From CAVVYV01 sp963752585 (lineage in GTDB: Bacteria; Actinomycetota; Thermoleophilia; Solirubrobacterales; 70-9): a DNA stretch of 64,000 nucleotides. The number at the start of each line of letters is the position of its first letter. Position 1 is the first letter of the stretch. The position numbers were made by a program, and so were the translations under genes. Below, piece by piece: positions 18,766 to 27,016 of the stretch. The DNA lies in the NCBI GenBank assembly GCA_963752585.1, contig CAVVYV010000008.1:248001-312000 (forward strand), given 5' to 3'. Under the pieces are notes generated by a model. It was given only the letters and a program-made list of their open reading frames with translations, did no database searches and was not told the DNA's origin.

Positions 18766-18780
18766 GGGCGCTGAGCGCCC
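18766..18780. promoter_or_regulatory. 15-bp perfect palindrome between sucC and the HAD gene
   Basis: GGGCGCT-G-AGCGCCC lies 17 bp upstream of the GATAAT (18797-18802) that serves the HAD gene. It could be an operator or a small transcribed hairpin; nothing distinguishes these. Confidence 0.3.
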
Positions 18781-18815
18781 GGCAAGTGCAAATTGCGATA
18801 ATCCCGCGCCGCGCC

Positions 18816-19499
18816 ATGGCCCTGCCGAAGCTCAAAGACATCAAGTGGGTGACCACCGACTGCTACGGCACCCTGATCGACTGGGAGAAGGGGATCGCCG
18901 ACGCATTTCGCAAGGAGGCCGACCGGGACGGCCTCACAATCGACGAGAAGCCCTTCCTCCAGCGCTTCTTCGAGATCCAGGCCCAGATCATGTCGGGCTC
19001 CTACGAGCTCTACGCGGAGGTGCTCCGGCGCGCCGCCGTGAACGCAGCCGAGGAGATCGGCTGGACGCTCGAGCCCTCCCGGGCCCAGTTCCTTCCCGAC
19101 AGCGTCGCGTCCTGGCAGCCCTTTCGCGAGGCGAACGCGGCGACCGACCGGCTCAGGGAGCGCTACGAGGTCGGGATCGTCTCCAACGTCGACGACAAGC
19201 TCCTCGGGATCTCCCGCCGCCACCTGCGCACCGAGCTCGATCTGGTGGTCACCGCCCAGCAGGTGCGGAGCTACAAGCCCGACGAGACCCACTTCCGCGA
19301 GTGCGCCCGCCGGATCGGCGGCAAGCAGGGCTGGGTCCACATCGCATCCGGCTACGACGCCGACATCGCCCCCTGCATAAAGCGGAAGGTGCCGGTGATC
19401 TGGGTGAACCGCTCGGGGGAAAAGCTCGACGGCCGCAAAGCGCCGGACGCGACGGTTAGGAATCTCCGCGACGCCGCCGCCAAGCTCGGCGCGAAGTAG
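18816..19499 (+). CDS. Haloacid dehalogenase type II-like HAD hydrolase
   Basis: A 227-residue HAD protein starting at ATG 18816 (MALPKLKDIKWVTTDCYGTL). Motif I is TTDCYGTLIDWEKG, motif II is GIVSNVDDKLLG, motif III is SYKPDETHFRECA, and motif IV region is HIASGYDADIAPC. It is the same subfamily as the protein at 4975-5688. GATAAT lies 13 nt before this ATG, and the upstream in-frame ATG at 18741 would place the promoter inside the gene, so 18816 is preferred. Its chemistry may be dehalogenation or phosphate-ester hydrolysis. Confidence 0.85.
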   Translation: MALPKLKDIKWVTTDCYGTLIDWEKGIADAFRKEADRDGLTIDEKPFLQRFFEIQAQIMSGSYELYAEVLRRAAVNAAEEIGWTLEPSRAQFLPDSVASWQPFREANAATDRLRERYEVGIVSNVDDKLLGISRRHLRTELDLVVTAQQVRSYKPDETHFRECARRIGGKQGWVHIASGYDADIAPCIKRKVPVIWVNRSGEKLDGRKAPDATVRNLRDAAAKLGAK

Positions 19500-19514
19500 C
19501 GCCCCCGGCTACTG

Positions 19515-20420
19515 CTAGAGGCAGGTTCCCTGTGCGTCGAGGGCGAGCGGCCCAGTCGCTCCGAGGTTGATCGAGGTCGCGCGCCACTCCGAGCCGACAA
19601 GCTGGTTGTGGGTGATCACCGGGAGAGGGCCGCCGGCGGTGGGGGCGCTGCCGCTGAAGCCGCCGGCCGAGAGCTTCCCCTCCGCGCAGTCGGCGGTCCC
19701 CGTCGAGACCGAGCCCCCGAGCGGCTCCGAGCCGGAGAAGCTCGAGCCCGTCGTCAGGTCGGGCACCCTGACGTCCCTGGCGCAGTAGGCGTGGCTGGTC
19801 ATCGTCGCCCCCGTGGTGCCGTTGTTCGAGCCCGAGAGGGTCCAGCTCCGGCCGATGCTGAGGCTGACGTAGGGGTAGACGAAGTCCTCGGCCTCCGGCC
19901 CGAGGGTTGAGGCGAAGCCACCACTCACGACCTTCCGCCTTCCGGGGCAGGTCGCGACCGCCGTCGCCGTCGGCTGGGCGCCCTCGGTCCGGGCCGGAAG
20001 GTCGGCGCTGACCGCCACGTCGGAGGGCAGCTTGACGAGCCGGCGGCAGTAGACGTGTGTCGTCAGGGTCTGATTCCCGGTCGCGATCGCCTCGTTGGTC
20101 CAGCTCTTCGGGTCCGAGCGCACCGACGTGTGGACGAGCATCAGGCTCGAGCCGCCGCTTGTGGAAGTGGAGAAGCCCCCGCTCACCGCCTTCCTCTTCC
20201 CCGGGCAGGTGGCCGTGGCGCTGATCTGCATCGCGCTGACGTTCGGGGTGGTGACGCTCGCCGTCTCCGTCACCACCGCCCCGAGGCGGGGCCTCTCGTT
20301 GTCGAGGCGCGGCTTTTCGCCGTCCTTTGCCAGCGCCGGCGGGGCCGCAAGCGCGAGCAGGCCGCAACCCGCGAGCGACAACAGCAGCATGAGATACCCC
20401 CGTCCCACGGACGGCGGCAT
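19515..20420 (-). CDS. Secreted protein with three Cys-flanked 'CPG..SGGF' repeats, unknown function
   Basis: A 301-residue protein with an N-terminal signal peptide (LMLLLSLAGCGLLALAAPPA) and AKDG just after the likely cleavage site. The mature part has three repeats of about 75-85 residues. Each starts with a Cys and SGGF-type block (TCPGKRKAVSGGF, TCPGRRKVVSGGF, DCAEGKLSAGGF) and ends with a second Cys (TTHVYCRR, TSHAYCAR, DAQGTC). The paired cysteines suggest one disulfide per repeat and an extracellular beta-rich domain. Strong Ser/Thr content fits export. I do not recognise a named family. Confidence 0.8.
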   Translation of the reverse strand: MPPSVGRGYLMLLLSLAGCGLLALAAPPALAKDGEKPRLDNERPRLGAVVTETASVTTPNVSAMQISATATCPGKRKAVSGGFSTSTSGGSSLMLVHTSVRSDPKSWTNEAIATGNQTLTTHVYCRRLVKLPSDVAVSADLPARTEGAQPTATAVATCPGRRKVVSGGFASTLGPEAEDFVYPYVSLSIGRSWTLSGSNNGTTGATMTSHAYCARDVRVPDLTTGSSFSGSEPLGGSVSTGTADCAEGKLSAGGFSGSAPTAGGPLPVITHNQLVGSEWRATSINLGATGPLALDAQGTCL

Positions 20421-20456
20421 CCTACCCCGCTCGCCCGGCCAATTGAGATCAGCTTG

Positions 20457-22226
20457 TTACTCGATCTTCGCGAGCAGGTCCCCCGAGCTGACCGAGGCGC
20501 CGTCGGCGATCGGGAGCTCCGAGACCTTGCCGGAGCGGTGGGCGGTGATCTCGTTCTCCATCTTCATCGCCTCGATCACGCAGATCAGATCGCCCTCGGA
20601 GACCTCCGCCCCCTGCTCGACCGCGACCCTGAGCACCGTCCCCTGCAGGGGGGAGACCAGGTCCTCGCTGGCGGCGGCGGTCGTCGCCCCGCCCGAGCGC
20701 TCGCGCTTCGGCGGCCGCCTCAGGTTGCCGCCGGCGCCGGCGCCCCCGGCCCCCGCGACCGCGTCGCCGATCACCTTGACGCCGAACAACTTCCCTCCGA
20801 CCTCGACCTGGTAGTCGCGGGCGACTCTCTCGCCCTCCTCGCTCGCGGGGGTCGCGGCCTCCGCGGTCTCCTCGGGTGCAAGCTTCTTCAGCCACTTCCG
20901 GTCGCCGACGAGGTCGCGGCAGGTCTCGCCCTTCGCCCACTGCTTGGTCGCCAGCAGCGCCTTGTGAAACGGGATCAGGGTGGTCAGCCCCCCGACCTCG
21001 TACTCGCCGAGCGCCCTCAGCATCCGCGCCGTCGCCTTCTCCCGGTCGATATCCCAGACGATCAGCTTGGCGATCATCGGGTCGTACATCGGGGTCACCT
21101 CGGAGCCGGCCTCGACCCCGGAGTCCACCCGGACGCCCGGCCCGGCGGGCTCGCGGTAACTGGTGATCGCCCCGGGCGCCGGGGCGAAGTTCTTATGTGC
21201 GGCTTCGGCGTTGATCCGGCACTCGATTGCGTGGCCCCGCAGCTCGACCTCCTCCTGGGAGATCGAGAGCTTCTCCCCGGCGGCGATCCGAACCTGCTCG
21301 CGGACGATGTCGATCCCGGTGACCATCTCGGTGACGCAGTGCTCGACCTGCACCCGGGTGTTCATCTCGAGGAAGAAGTAGTCGTCGCCCACCTGGAGTC
21401 CCTCGACCGTGCCCGCCGAGCGATAGCCGACCGCGGCGGCGGCCTCGGTGGCGATCTTGCCGATCCGCTCGCGCATCTCGGCGTCGACGTGGGGGGCCGG
21501 CGACTCCTCGATCAGCTTCTGGTGGCGGCGCTGGACCGAGCAGTCGCGCTCCCCGAGGTGGATCACGCTGCCCTTCGCGTCGGCGAGCACCTGAACCTCG
21601 ACGTGCCGGGGATCCTCGAGATAGCGCTCCAGATAGACGGTCGGGTCGCTGAAGAACTTCTCGCCCTCGCGCGCCGCCCCCTCGAACGCCTCCTCCAGCT
21701 CGGACGCCTTGGTCGCGACCCGGAAGCCCTTTCCGCCGCCGCCCCCGGCCGCCTTGCAGGCGATCGGATAGCCGATCTCCTTCGCCTGCGCCTTCGCCTC
21801 CTCCACCGTCTCGACCGGCTCGGTCGCGCCGGGGACGATCGGGACGCCGGCCTTGTCCATGATCTGCCGGGCCTCGGTCTTCGAGCCCATCGCCTCGATC
21901 GCCTTCGCGGGGGGGCCGATGAAGGTGATCTTCGCCTTCTCGCAGGCCTCGGCGAAGGGAGCGTTCTCGGCGAGGAAGCCGTAGCCCGGGTGGATCGCCT
22001 CGGCGCCGGCCTTCTCGGCGGTCTCGAGGATCCTCTCGACGTTCAGGTAGCTCTCCGCGGGAGCGGCGGGGCCGAGCAGGAAGGCCTCGTCGGCCTCCCG
22101 CACGTGGGGGGCGTCGCGGTCGATCTCGGAGTAGACGGCGACCGATCCGACGCCCATCTCCTTCAGCGTCCGCATCACCCGAATCGCGATCTCGCCGCGG
22201 TTGGCGACCAGCACCTTCTCGAACAT
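20457..22226 (-). CDS. Biotin carboxylase + biotin carboxyl carrier subunit (acyl-CoA carboxylase alpha)
   Basis: A complete 589-residue alpha subunit. The biotin-carboxylase domain (1-450) has KVLVANRGEIAIRVMRTLKEM, the Gly-rich ATP loop KAAGGGGGKGFRVA, ERDCSVQRRHQKLIEE and FLEMNTRVQVEHCVTEM. The carrier domain at the C-terminus has the biotinylation site EAMKMENE. It carboxylates biotin with bicarbonate and ATP, then passes CO2 to a carboxyltransferase. The likely partner is the beta subunit at 32127-33695 with the small epsilon subunit beside it; acetyl- or propionyl-CoA are the usual substrates in actinobacteria. AATACT lies 8 nt before the ATG. Confidence 0.93.
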   Translation of the reverse strand: MFEKVLVANRGEIAIRVMRTLKEMGVGSVAVYSEIDRDAPHVREADEAFLLGPAAPAESYLNVERILETAEKAGAEAIHPGYGFLAENAPFAEACEKAKITFIGPPAKAIEAMGSKTEARQIMDKAGVPIVPGATEPVETVEEAKAQAKEIGYPIACKAAGGGGGKGFRVATKASELEEAFEGAAREGEKFFSDPTVYLERYLEDPRHVEVQVLADAKGSVIHLGERDCSVQRRHQKLIEESPAPHVDAEMRERIGKIATEAAAAVGYRSAGTVEGLQVGDDYFFLEMNTRVQVEHCVTEMVTGIDIVREQVRIAAGEKLSISQEEVELRGHAIECRINAEAAHKNFAPAPGAITSYREPAGPGVRVDSGVEAGSEVTPMYDPMIAKLIVWDIDREKATARMLRALGEYEVGGLTTLIPFHKALLATKQWAKGETCRDLVGDRKWLKKLAPEETAEAATPASEEGERVARDYQVEVGGKLFGVKVIGDAVAGAGGAGAGGNLRRPPKRERSGGATTAAASEDLVSPLQGTVLRVAVEQGAEVSEGDLICVIEAMKMENEITAHRSGKVSELPIADGASVSSGDLLAKIE

Positions 22227-22234
22227 GGCGCGGG

Positions 22235-22240
22235 AGTATT
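22235..22240 (-). promoter_or_regulatory. -10 hexamer AATACT for the acyl-CoA carboxylase alpha gene
   Basis: AATACT on the minus strand is 8 nt from ATG 22226 and only matches a short leader; no Shine-Dalgarno lies between them. Confidence 0.45.
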
Positions 22241-22255
22241 GCGGGTGGCCGCGAG

Positions 22256-23219
22256 CTAGGTCTCGATCGCGGCGCGGCGGTCGACCTCGTCGCCCAGCAC
22301 CGCGACGGCCTTGGCCCGTTGCATCGCCGCCTGCTCGTCCGGGTCGGCTTCGACCTCCTTGCGCAGAGCGAACTGGATCCCGAAGAGGGTGGCAAAGGAA
22401 AGGGCGGCGAAGCCGAGCGCGTACGGCACCAGGTCGCCGTCGGCCTTCCCGAGCAGCGCCACCCCGGCCGCGAGCAGGACCACGCCCAGCGCCGGTGCGA
22501 AGGACTCCCGGGGGCCACTTCACCGACATGTTCGCGCCGAGGATCACCCCGGGGACCGAGCCCAGCAGGATGTTGCCGGCGAGGCCGAAGTCAACGTTGC
22601 CGCCGACGATGTGCGCGAGACCGGCCGCCCAGAGCAGGATCGCGGCATGGAAGACATCCGTGCCGACCACCCGCTGCGGGGTGAGCCGGAAGACCGCGAT
22701 CAGCATGATCGCGATCACGGTGCCACTCCCGGCCGAGCTCAGCCCGATCACGAAGCCGGTGGTGGCGCCGATCCCGACAGCCGCGATCTTGTGGCGGGCG
22801 TGGATCTCGAAGTCGGCACGCTCGGTGACCTTGTTGGCGAGAAAGAGGCTGCGCAGCAGGGTGATCGCGCCGACGACCAGCAGACAGGAGGCGAGGATCG
22901 CGAACACGGTCTCGTCGAGGTCCGCGCCGAGCTCGTTCTTCAGGATGTCCAGCGCCCAGACTCCGGCGATCGCCGACGGGACGCTGCCGAGCGCCAGCCA
23001 CCAGGTGAGCGGCAAGTTCACGGTCTTCAGCCTCAGATGGCGCCAACCGCCGGCGGTCTTGGTGACCGCGGCGTAGAAGATGTCGGTGCCGATCGCGGTG
23101 ACCGGCTTGATCCCGAAGACCAGGATCAGCAGCGGCGTCATCAGGGAGCCGCCGCCCATTCCGGTCAGGCCGACGAGGAAGCCGACGCCGAAGCCGAAGA
23201 AGACGATCGCTGGATCCAT
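22256..23219 (-). CDS. TauE/SafE-family sulfite/organosulfonate transporter, one frame break
   Basis: An integral membrane protein of about 320 residues with repeated TauE motifs: GVGFLVGLTGMGGGSLMTPL in the first half and GATTGFVIGLSSAGSGTVIA in the second. Eight or so hydrophobic segments are visible. The frame breaks near 22510 in a run of C and G, then continues with LGVVLLAAGVALLGKADG to a stop at 22256. The family exports or imports sulfite, sulfonates or related anions. Its place beside an Rrf2 regulator and close to the sulfate-assimilation operon supports a sulfur-anion role. Confidence 0.85.
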
Positions 23220-23234
23220 TTTGGTGGGCGGCCG

Positions 23235-23690
23235 CTAGCGGGTCACCCAGGCGCCCTCGTCCCGCGTCAGCTCGAGCACCTCGTCGGGGATGTTCCCCTC
23301 GCGGAGGTCGGCGATCGTCACCCGCTCGAGCACCCGGCGGAGCGAGGCGCGGACCGCGATCCAGACGTCGCGCAGCGGCTCCGCTCGGCCGGGGTAGCTC
23401 TTCGCCTCCGGCGCCTCGTCCTGGACGTTCGCCAGCGGCCCCTCGACCGCTCGGAAGACGTCGGCGAGGGTGATCTCGTCGGGGGCGCGGGCGAGCCAGT
23501 AGCCGCCGCGGGCGCCACGGCGGGCGCGGACCAGGCGGGCGTGCTTGAGCTCGAGCAGGATGTGCTCGAGGAACTGGAGCGGAATCTGCTGGGCCTCGGC
23601 GAGCCTCTCGCCCTTCACCGGCTCATCGCCGGCGGCGGCGAGCTCGACGGCCGCGCGCACCGCGTAGTCGGCCTTTGCGCTGATCCTCAT
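23235..23690 (-). CDS. Rrf2-family transcriptional regulator
   Basis: A 151-residue protein. The winged helix has MRISAKADYAVRAAVELAA, IPLQFLEHILLELKHARLV and RGARGGYWLARAPDEITLADV, the standard Rrf2 pattern including the GGYxLAR wing. The three clustered cysteines that bind an iron-sulfur cluster in IscR/NsrR are absent. That points to a CymR-like regulator sensing a metabolite or protein partner, as in sulfur control by CysK. It is co-directional with the TauE transporter 15 bp downstream. The sulfate-assimilation operon is 1 kb away, making it a plausible target. Confidence 0.85.
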   Translation of the reverse strand: MRISAKADYAVRAAVELAAAGDEPVKGERLAEAQQIPLQFLEHILLELKHARLVRARRGARGGYWLARAPDEITLADVFRAVEGPLANVQDEAPEAKSYPGRAEPLRDVWIAVRASLRRVLERVTIADLREGNIPDEVLELTRDEGAWVTR

Positions 23691-23695
23691 ATCCT
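23690..23695 (+). promoter_or_regulatory. -10 hexamer TATCCT for the PHP gene, touching the Rrf2 start codon
   Basis: TATCCT is 9 nt before ATG 23705, and its first base is part of the divergent Rrf2 start codon (23688-23690). Rrf2 protein bound near its own start would also block the PHP promoter. Confidence 0.4.
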
Positions 23696-23704
23696 GCGCG
23701 CCCC

Positions 23705-24511
23705 ATGATGGACCTTCAGGCGCATTCGACCGTCTCCGACGGGGAGCTCCCTCCGGCGGAGGTGGTCGCCGCGGCGGCGGCGGCGGGCGTCACCACCCTG
23801 GCGCTCACCGACCACGACGCGGTCGACGGGGTCCCGGCGGCGGAGGAGGAGGCGCGGCGCCGGGGCATCGCCTTGGTCCCGGCAAGCGAGATCTCCTGTG
23901 TGCACGCCTCGATCGACGACATGCACATGCTCGGCTACTGGGTGGACATCGCGGCGATGGAGCCGGCCTGCGCCCGCGCCCAGCGCGAGCGAGTGGTGCG
24001 CGCCGAGGAGATCGTCGAGCGCCTCAATGCCCAGGGGGTGGCGGTCCGCTTCGAGGACGCGATCGCCGAGGCCGGCGACGCCTCCTCGGTGGGCCGCCCC
24101 CACATCGCCAAGGCGGCCGGGACGAAGCCCGACGAGATGAGCGCCTTCTTCGAGGAGTGGCTGGTGCCGGGGGCCAAGGCGTTCGTCTCGAGGCGCTGGC
24201 CGACCGCGCCGGAGGCGATCGAGATCATCCAAGGGGCGGGGGGCGCAGCCGTCCTCGCCCATCCATTCTGGGACATGGAATCCCCCTCGGCGGTGGCGGC
24301 CCTGATCTCCGACCTCGACCTCGACGGGGTCGAGTGCTTCTACCCGTCCCACGACCGCGCGCAGACGAGGTTCCTGCTCGACCTCTGCCGGGAACGAGGG
24401 CTGACCGCGACCGGCTCCTCGGATTTTCACGGTCCCTCCCACAAGATGTTCGACTCGTTCGGCTCCTATCCGACCTATGACCTCGGCGTGCCGGAGCTGC
24501 CGCCGCGGTGA
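23705..24511 (+). CDS. PHP-domain phosphoesterase (RNase AM / TrpH-like)
   Basis: A 268-residue metal-dependent phosphoesterase. The PHP motifs are present in order: DLQAHSTVSDGE (motif I), LTDHDAVDGV (II), a metal-ligand Glu in PASEISC, VGRPHIAKA, AHPFWDME (III), and GSSDFHGPSHK (IV). Members hydrolyse 3',5'-nucleoside bisphosphates (pAp) or 5' ends of short RNA. pAp is the by-product of PAPS use, so its position next to cysC, whose product is PAPS, is suggestive. ATG 23705 and the adjacent ATG 23708 are both possible. Confidence 0.85.
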   Translation: MMDLQAHSTVSDGELPPAEVVAAAAAAGVTTLALTDHDAVDGVPAAEEEARRRGIALVPASEISCVHASIDDMHMLGYWVDIAAMEPACARAQRERVVRAEEIVERLNAQGVAVRFEDAIAEAGDASSVGRPHIAKAAGTKPDEMSAFFEEWLVPGAKAFVSRRWPTAPEAIEIIQGAGGAAVLAHPFWDMESPSAVAALISDLDLDGVECFYPSHDRAQTRFLLDLCRERGLTATGSSDFHGPSHKMFDSFGSYPTYDLGVPELPPR

Positions 24512-24531
24512 GCGACCCGGACGCGACGGCC

Positions 24532-25083
24532 CTAGGCCGGCTGGGCGGCGGGGATCAGCCGGCGCTCCTCGAGCAGGCCGATGATCTTCGCGGCCGATTC
24601 CTCGGGGCTCTCGCTCTCGGTCTCGAGGGTGAGCTCGGGGTCGAGCGGCTCCTCGTAGGGGTCCGAGACGCCGGTGAACTCCTTGATCTCGCCCTTCAGC
24701 GCCTTCTCGTAGAGGCCCTTGGGGTCGCGCTCGATGCAGACGTCGACCGAGGCCTTGACGAAGACCTCGATGAACCGCTCGCCCATCAGCTCGCGCGCCT
24801 CGGCGCGGATCTCGCGGTACGGGGAGATCGCCGCGGTGATCACCGGCACCCCATTGCGGGACAGGAGGTCGGCGACGAAGGCGATTCGCCGGATGTTGGT
24901 GTCGCGGTCCTCCTTCGAGAAGCCGAGGCCCTTCGAGAGGTTCTCGCGGACGACGTCGCCGTCGAGGATCTCGAGCCGCGAGCCACGCGCCTGCAGCTCC
25001 TCGGCGACCATCTTCGAGATCGTCGTCTTGCCGGCGCCCGAGAGCCCGGTGAACCAGAGGGTGAATCCCTTGTCGTCAGCCAT
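24532..25083 (-). CDS. cysC: Adenylylsulfate kinase
   Basis: Phosphorylates APS to PAPS with ATP. The 183-residue protein has the P-loop WFTGLSGAGKTT, EILDGDVVRENLSKGLGFS, DRDTNIRRIAFVA, and the substrate-binding AISPYREIRAEAR and DPKGLYEKALKGE, all typical of CysC. Two in-frame ATGs exist; the second (25083) has AGG about 9 nt upstream and is preferred. Its start overlaps the end of sat by 8 nt. A C-terminal extension of about 20 residues follows the core. It is last in the sir-cysH-sat-cysC operon. Confidence 0.93.
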   Translation of the reverse strand: MADDKGFTLWFTGLSGAGKTTISKMVAEELQARGSRLEILDGDVVRENLSKGLGFSKEDRDTNIRRIAFVADLLSRNGVPVITAAISPYREIRAEARELMGERFIEVFVKASVDVCIERDPKGLYEKALKGEIKEFTGVSDPYEEPLDPELTLETESESPEESAAKIIGLLEERRLIPAAQPA

Positions 25084-26167
25084 TTCCATCCTTTTTGTAG
25101 GAGTCGATCAGGATCTGAGCCACCTCCGGGCGGCTGAACTCCTGCGGGGGCATCTCTCCGTTTCCGAGCATCTCTCGCACCTTGGTGCCGCTGAGGAAGA
25201 CGTGGTCGTCGGCGTCGTGCGGGCAGGTCTTGCCCGACGCCATCCCCTCGCACCTGTTGCACCAGAACGAGTGCTCGAAGAAGAGGGGCTGGATCCCGAG
25301 CTGGTCGAGGTCGACGTCGTCGAAGATCCGCTGAGCGTCGTAGGTGCCGTAGTAGTCCCCGACGCCGGCGTGGTCGCGGCCGACGATGAAGTGGGTGGCG
25401 CCGTAGTTCCGGCGCGCGATCGCGTGGAGGATCGCCTCGCGGGGGCCGGCGTAGTGCATCTTCGAGGGGAAGACGCCGAGGATCACCCGGTCGTCCGGGT
25501 AGTAGTCGTCCATCAGGACCTCGTAGCAGCGCATCCGGACCTCGGCGGGGATGTCGCCCTCCTTCGTCTTCCCGATCAGCGGGTGGATGAAGAGCCCGTC
25601 GGTGATCTCGAGCGCCGCCTTGGTCAGGTACTCGTGGGCGCGGTGGATCGGGTTCCGGGTCTGGAAGGCGACCACCCGCTTCCAGCCGCGCTCGGCGAAG
25701 GTCCGGCGTGACTCCTCGGGGGTGAGGTAGCGGCGCATGAAGGCTTCCTCGTGGTCGGGGAGGGCGGCGCTCTCGATCGGCCCGGCGACGCAGCGCGTCC
25801 CCTCCTCGAAGATCGCGGCGACCCCGGGGTGCTCCTTGTCGGTTGTCAGGTAGACCTGCTCGGCCTCCTGCTCGAGATCGCGTTCGAAGACCTCCTCCAC
25901 CTCGAGCGTCCCCAGTGCCTTTCCTTCGTCGCTGCTGAGCTCGATCGAGTCCCCGGGCCCGCAGTCGAGGTCGGTCGGCAGGGTGATCGGAATCGGCCAG
26001 TACTGATCCGCCCCCTCGCCGGTCGCCAGCCGCATCTCCTCACAGACCCGCCGCCAGTCCTCAGAGCCCTGGAATCCGGTGAGCGGGGCGAAGCCGCCGT
26101 TGGCGATCAGCTCGAAATCGGCCGTCTGGCGCTCGCTGAGCTTCAGCTGGAGGCTGGTCTGGGTCAC
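25076..26167 (-). CDS. sat: Sulfate adenylyltransferase (ATP sulfurylase, homo-oligomeric type)
   Basis: Makes APS from ATP and sulfate. This 363-residue single-chain Sat (not CysDN) has FQTRNPIHRAHEYLTKAAL with the QTRNPxHxxHE signature, PSKMHYAGPREAILHAIAR, IVGRDHAGVGDYYG and a Cys-rich C-terminal stretch (WCNRCEGMASGKTC). FLSGTKVREML is the usual C-terminal block before the end. The start is GTG 26167, 69 nt after cysH. It supplies APS to both the reductase upstream and the kinase downstream. Confidence 0.95.
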   Translation of the reverse strand: MTQTSLQLKLSERQTADFELIANGGFAPLTGFQGSEDWRRVCEEMRLATGEGADQYWPIPITLPTDLDCGPGDSIELSSDEGKALGTLEVEEVFERDLEQEAEQVYLTTDKEHPGVAAIFEEGTRCVAGPIESAALPDHEEAFMRRYLTPEESRRTFAERGWKRVVAFQTRNPIHRAHEYLTKAALEITDGLFIHPLIGKTKEGDIPAEVRMRCYEVLMDDYYPDDRVILGVFPSKMHYAGPREAILHAIARRNYGATHFIVGRDHAGVGDYYGTYDAQRIFDDVDLDQLGIQPLFFEHSFWCNRCEGMASGKTCPHDADDHVFLSGTKVREMLGNGEMPPQEFSRPEVAQILIDSYKKDGNG

Positions 26168-26236
26168 CGGAGGCGGAGGATGGGGGAGATCGGAAAGGGG
26201 ACTGAAACGGTCAGGAAGAGCGGGAAAGGGTAGCGA

Positions 26237-27016
26237 TTACCCGTGCAGCCCGCACTCGGTCTTCTCGGAGCCGGCCCAGCGGCCCGCCCGGGCATCCTCG
26301 CCCGCGGCCGGCTTCTGGGTGCAGTGGGTGCAGCCGATCGAGGGATAGCCCTGGTCATGAAGCGGGTTGTAGGGGATGTCGTGCTCGCGGATGTACTCCC
26401 AGACCTGGTCCTCCGACCAGTCGGCGAGCGGGTTCAGCTTCCACAGCCCGAAGCGCTTGTCCCAGGCGAACTTCGGCGCCTTCGCTCGGGTCTGCGAGTC
26501 GGCGCGCCGGATGCCCGAGACCCAGCAGTCGACCGCGGCGAGCGCCGAGCGCATCGGCTCGACCTTGCGGATCCCGCAGCACGCGTCGGGGTCGCGGCTC
26601 CACAGCGCGTCGCCGTGGAGGCCGGCCTGCTGCTCGAGGGTGATCGAGCTGTAGCGGTGGAAGTTGATCCCGTAGCGCTCCTCGAACGCGTCGCGGGTGG
26701 CGTAGGTCTCCGGGAAGAGCACGTCGGTGTCGAGGTAGAAGAAGCGGGCCTCGGGGTTGATCTTGTTGGCCAGGTGAACGGTGACCGAGCTCGTCTTCTG
26801 AAACGAGCAGGCGATGTAGAGGCCGGGGTGGAATGTGTCGAGCGCCCAGCGCAGGGCCTCCTCGGCGGTCGCCTCCTCGAGCTCGGCCGAGATCGCCTCC
26901 GGGTCGAAGCCGAGCGTCCCCAAGTCGGGCGGGGGCGGGGCGGTGGCCAGCCCGGCGCCGTTCTCGTGGAGGATCCCCTTCTGGCCGTTGCCGTTGACGG
27001 TCGTTGTCGGCTCCAT
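26237..27016 (-). CDS. cysH: APS reductase (assimilatory, [4Fe-4S] type)
   Basis: Reduces activated sulfate to sulfite with thioredoxin. A 259-residue protein with IACSFQKTSSVTVHLA (nucleotide loop), YLDTDVLFPETYATRD, SRDPDACCGIRKVEPM, CTHCTQKP and the catalytic ECGLHG near the C-terminus. The two Cys pairs (CC and CxxC) bind a [4Fe-4S] cluster, which marks enzymes that use APS; PAPS-only reductases lack them. ATG 27016 overlaps the sir stop by TGATG, so it is chosen over the upstream ATG at 27028. It lies between sir and sat in one operon. Confidence 0.95.
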   Translation of the reverse strand: MEPTTTVNGNGQKGILHENGAGLATAPPPPDLGTLGFDPEAISAELEEATAEEALRWALDTFHPGLYIACSFQKTSSVTVHLANKINPEARFFYLDTDVLFPETYATRDAFEERYGINFHRYSSITLEQQAGLHGDALWSRDPDACCGIRKVEPMRSALAAVDCWVSGIRRADSQTRAKAPKFAWDKRFGLWKLNPLADWSEDQVWEYIREHDIPYNPLHDQGYPSIGCTHCTQKPAAGEDARAGRWAGSEKTECGLHG

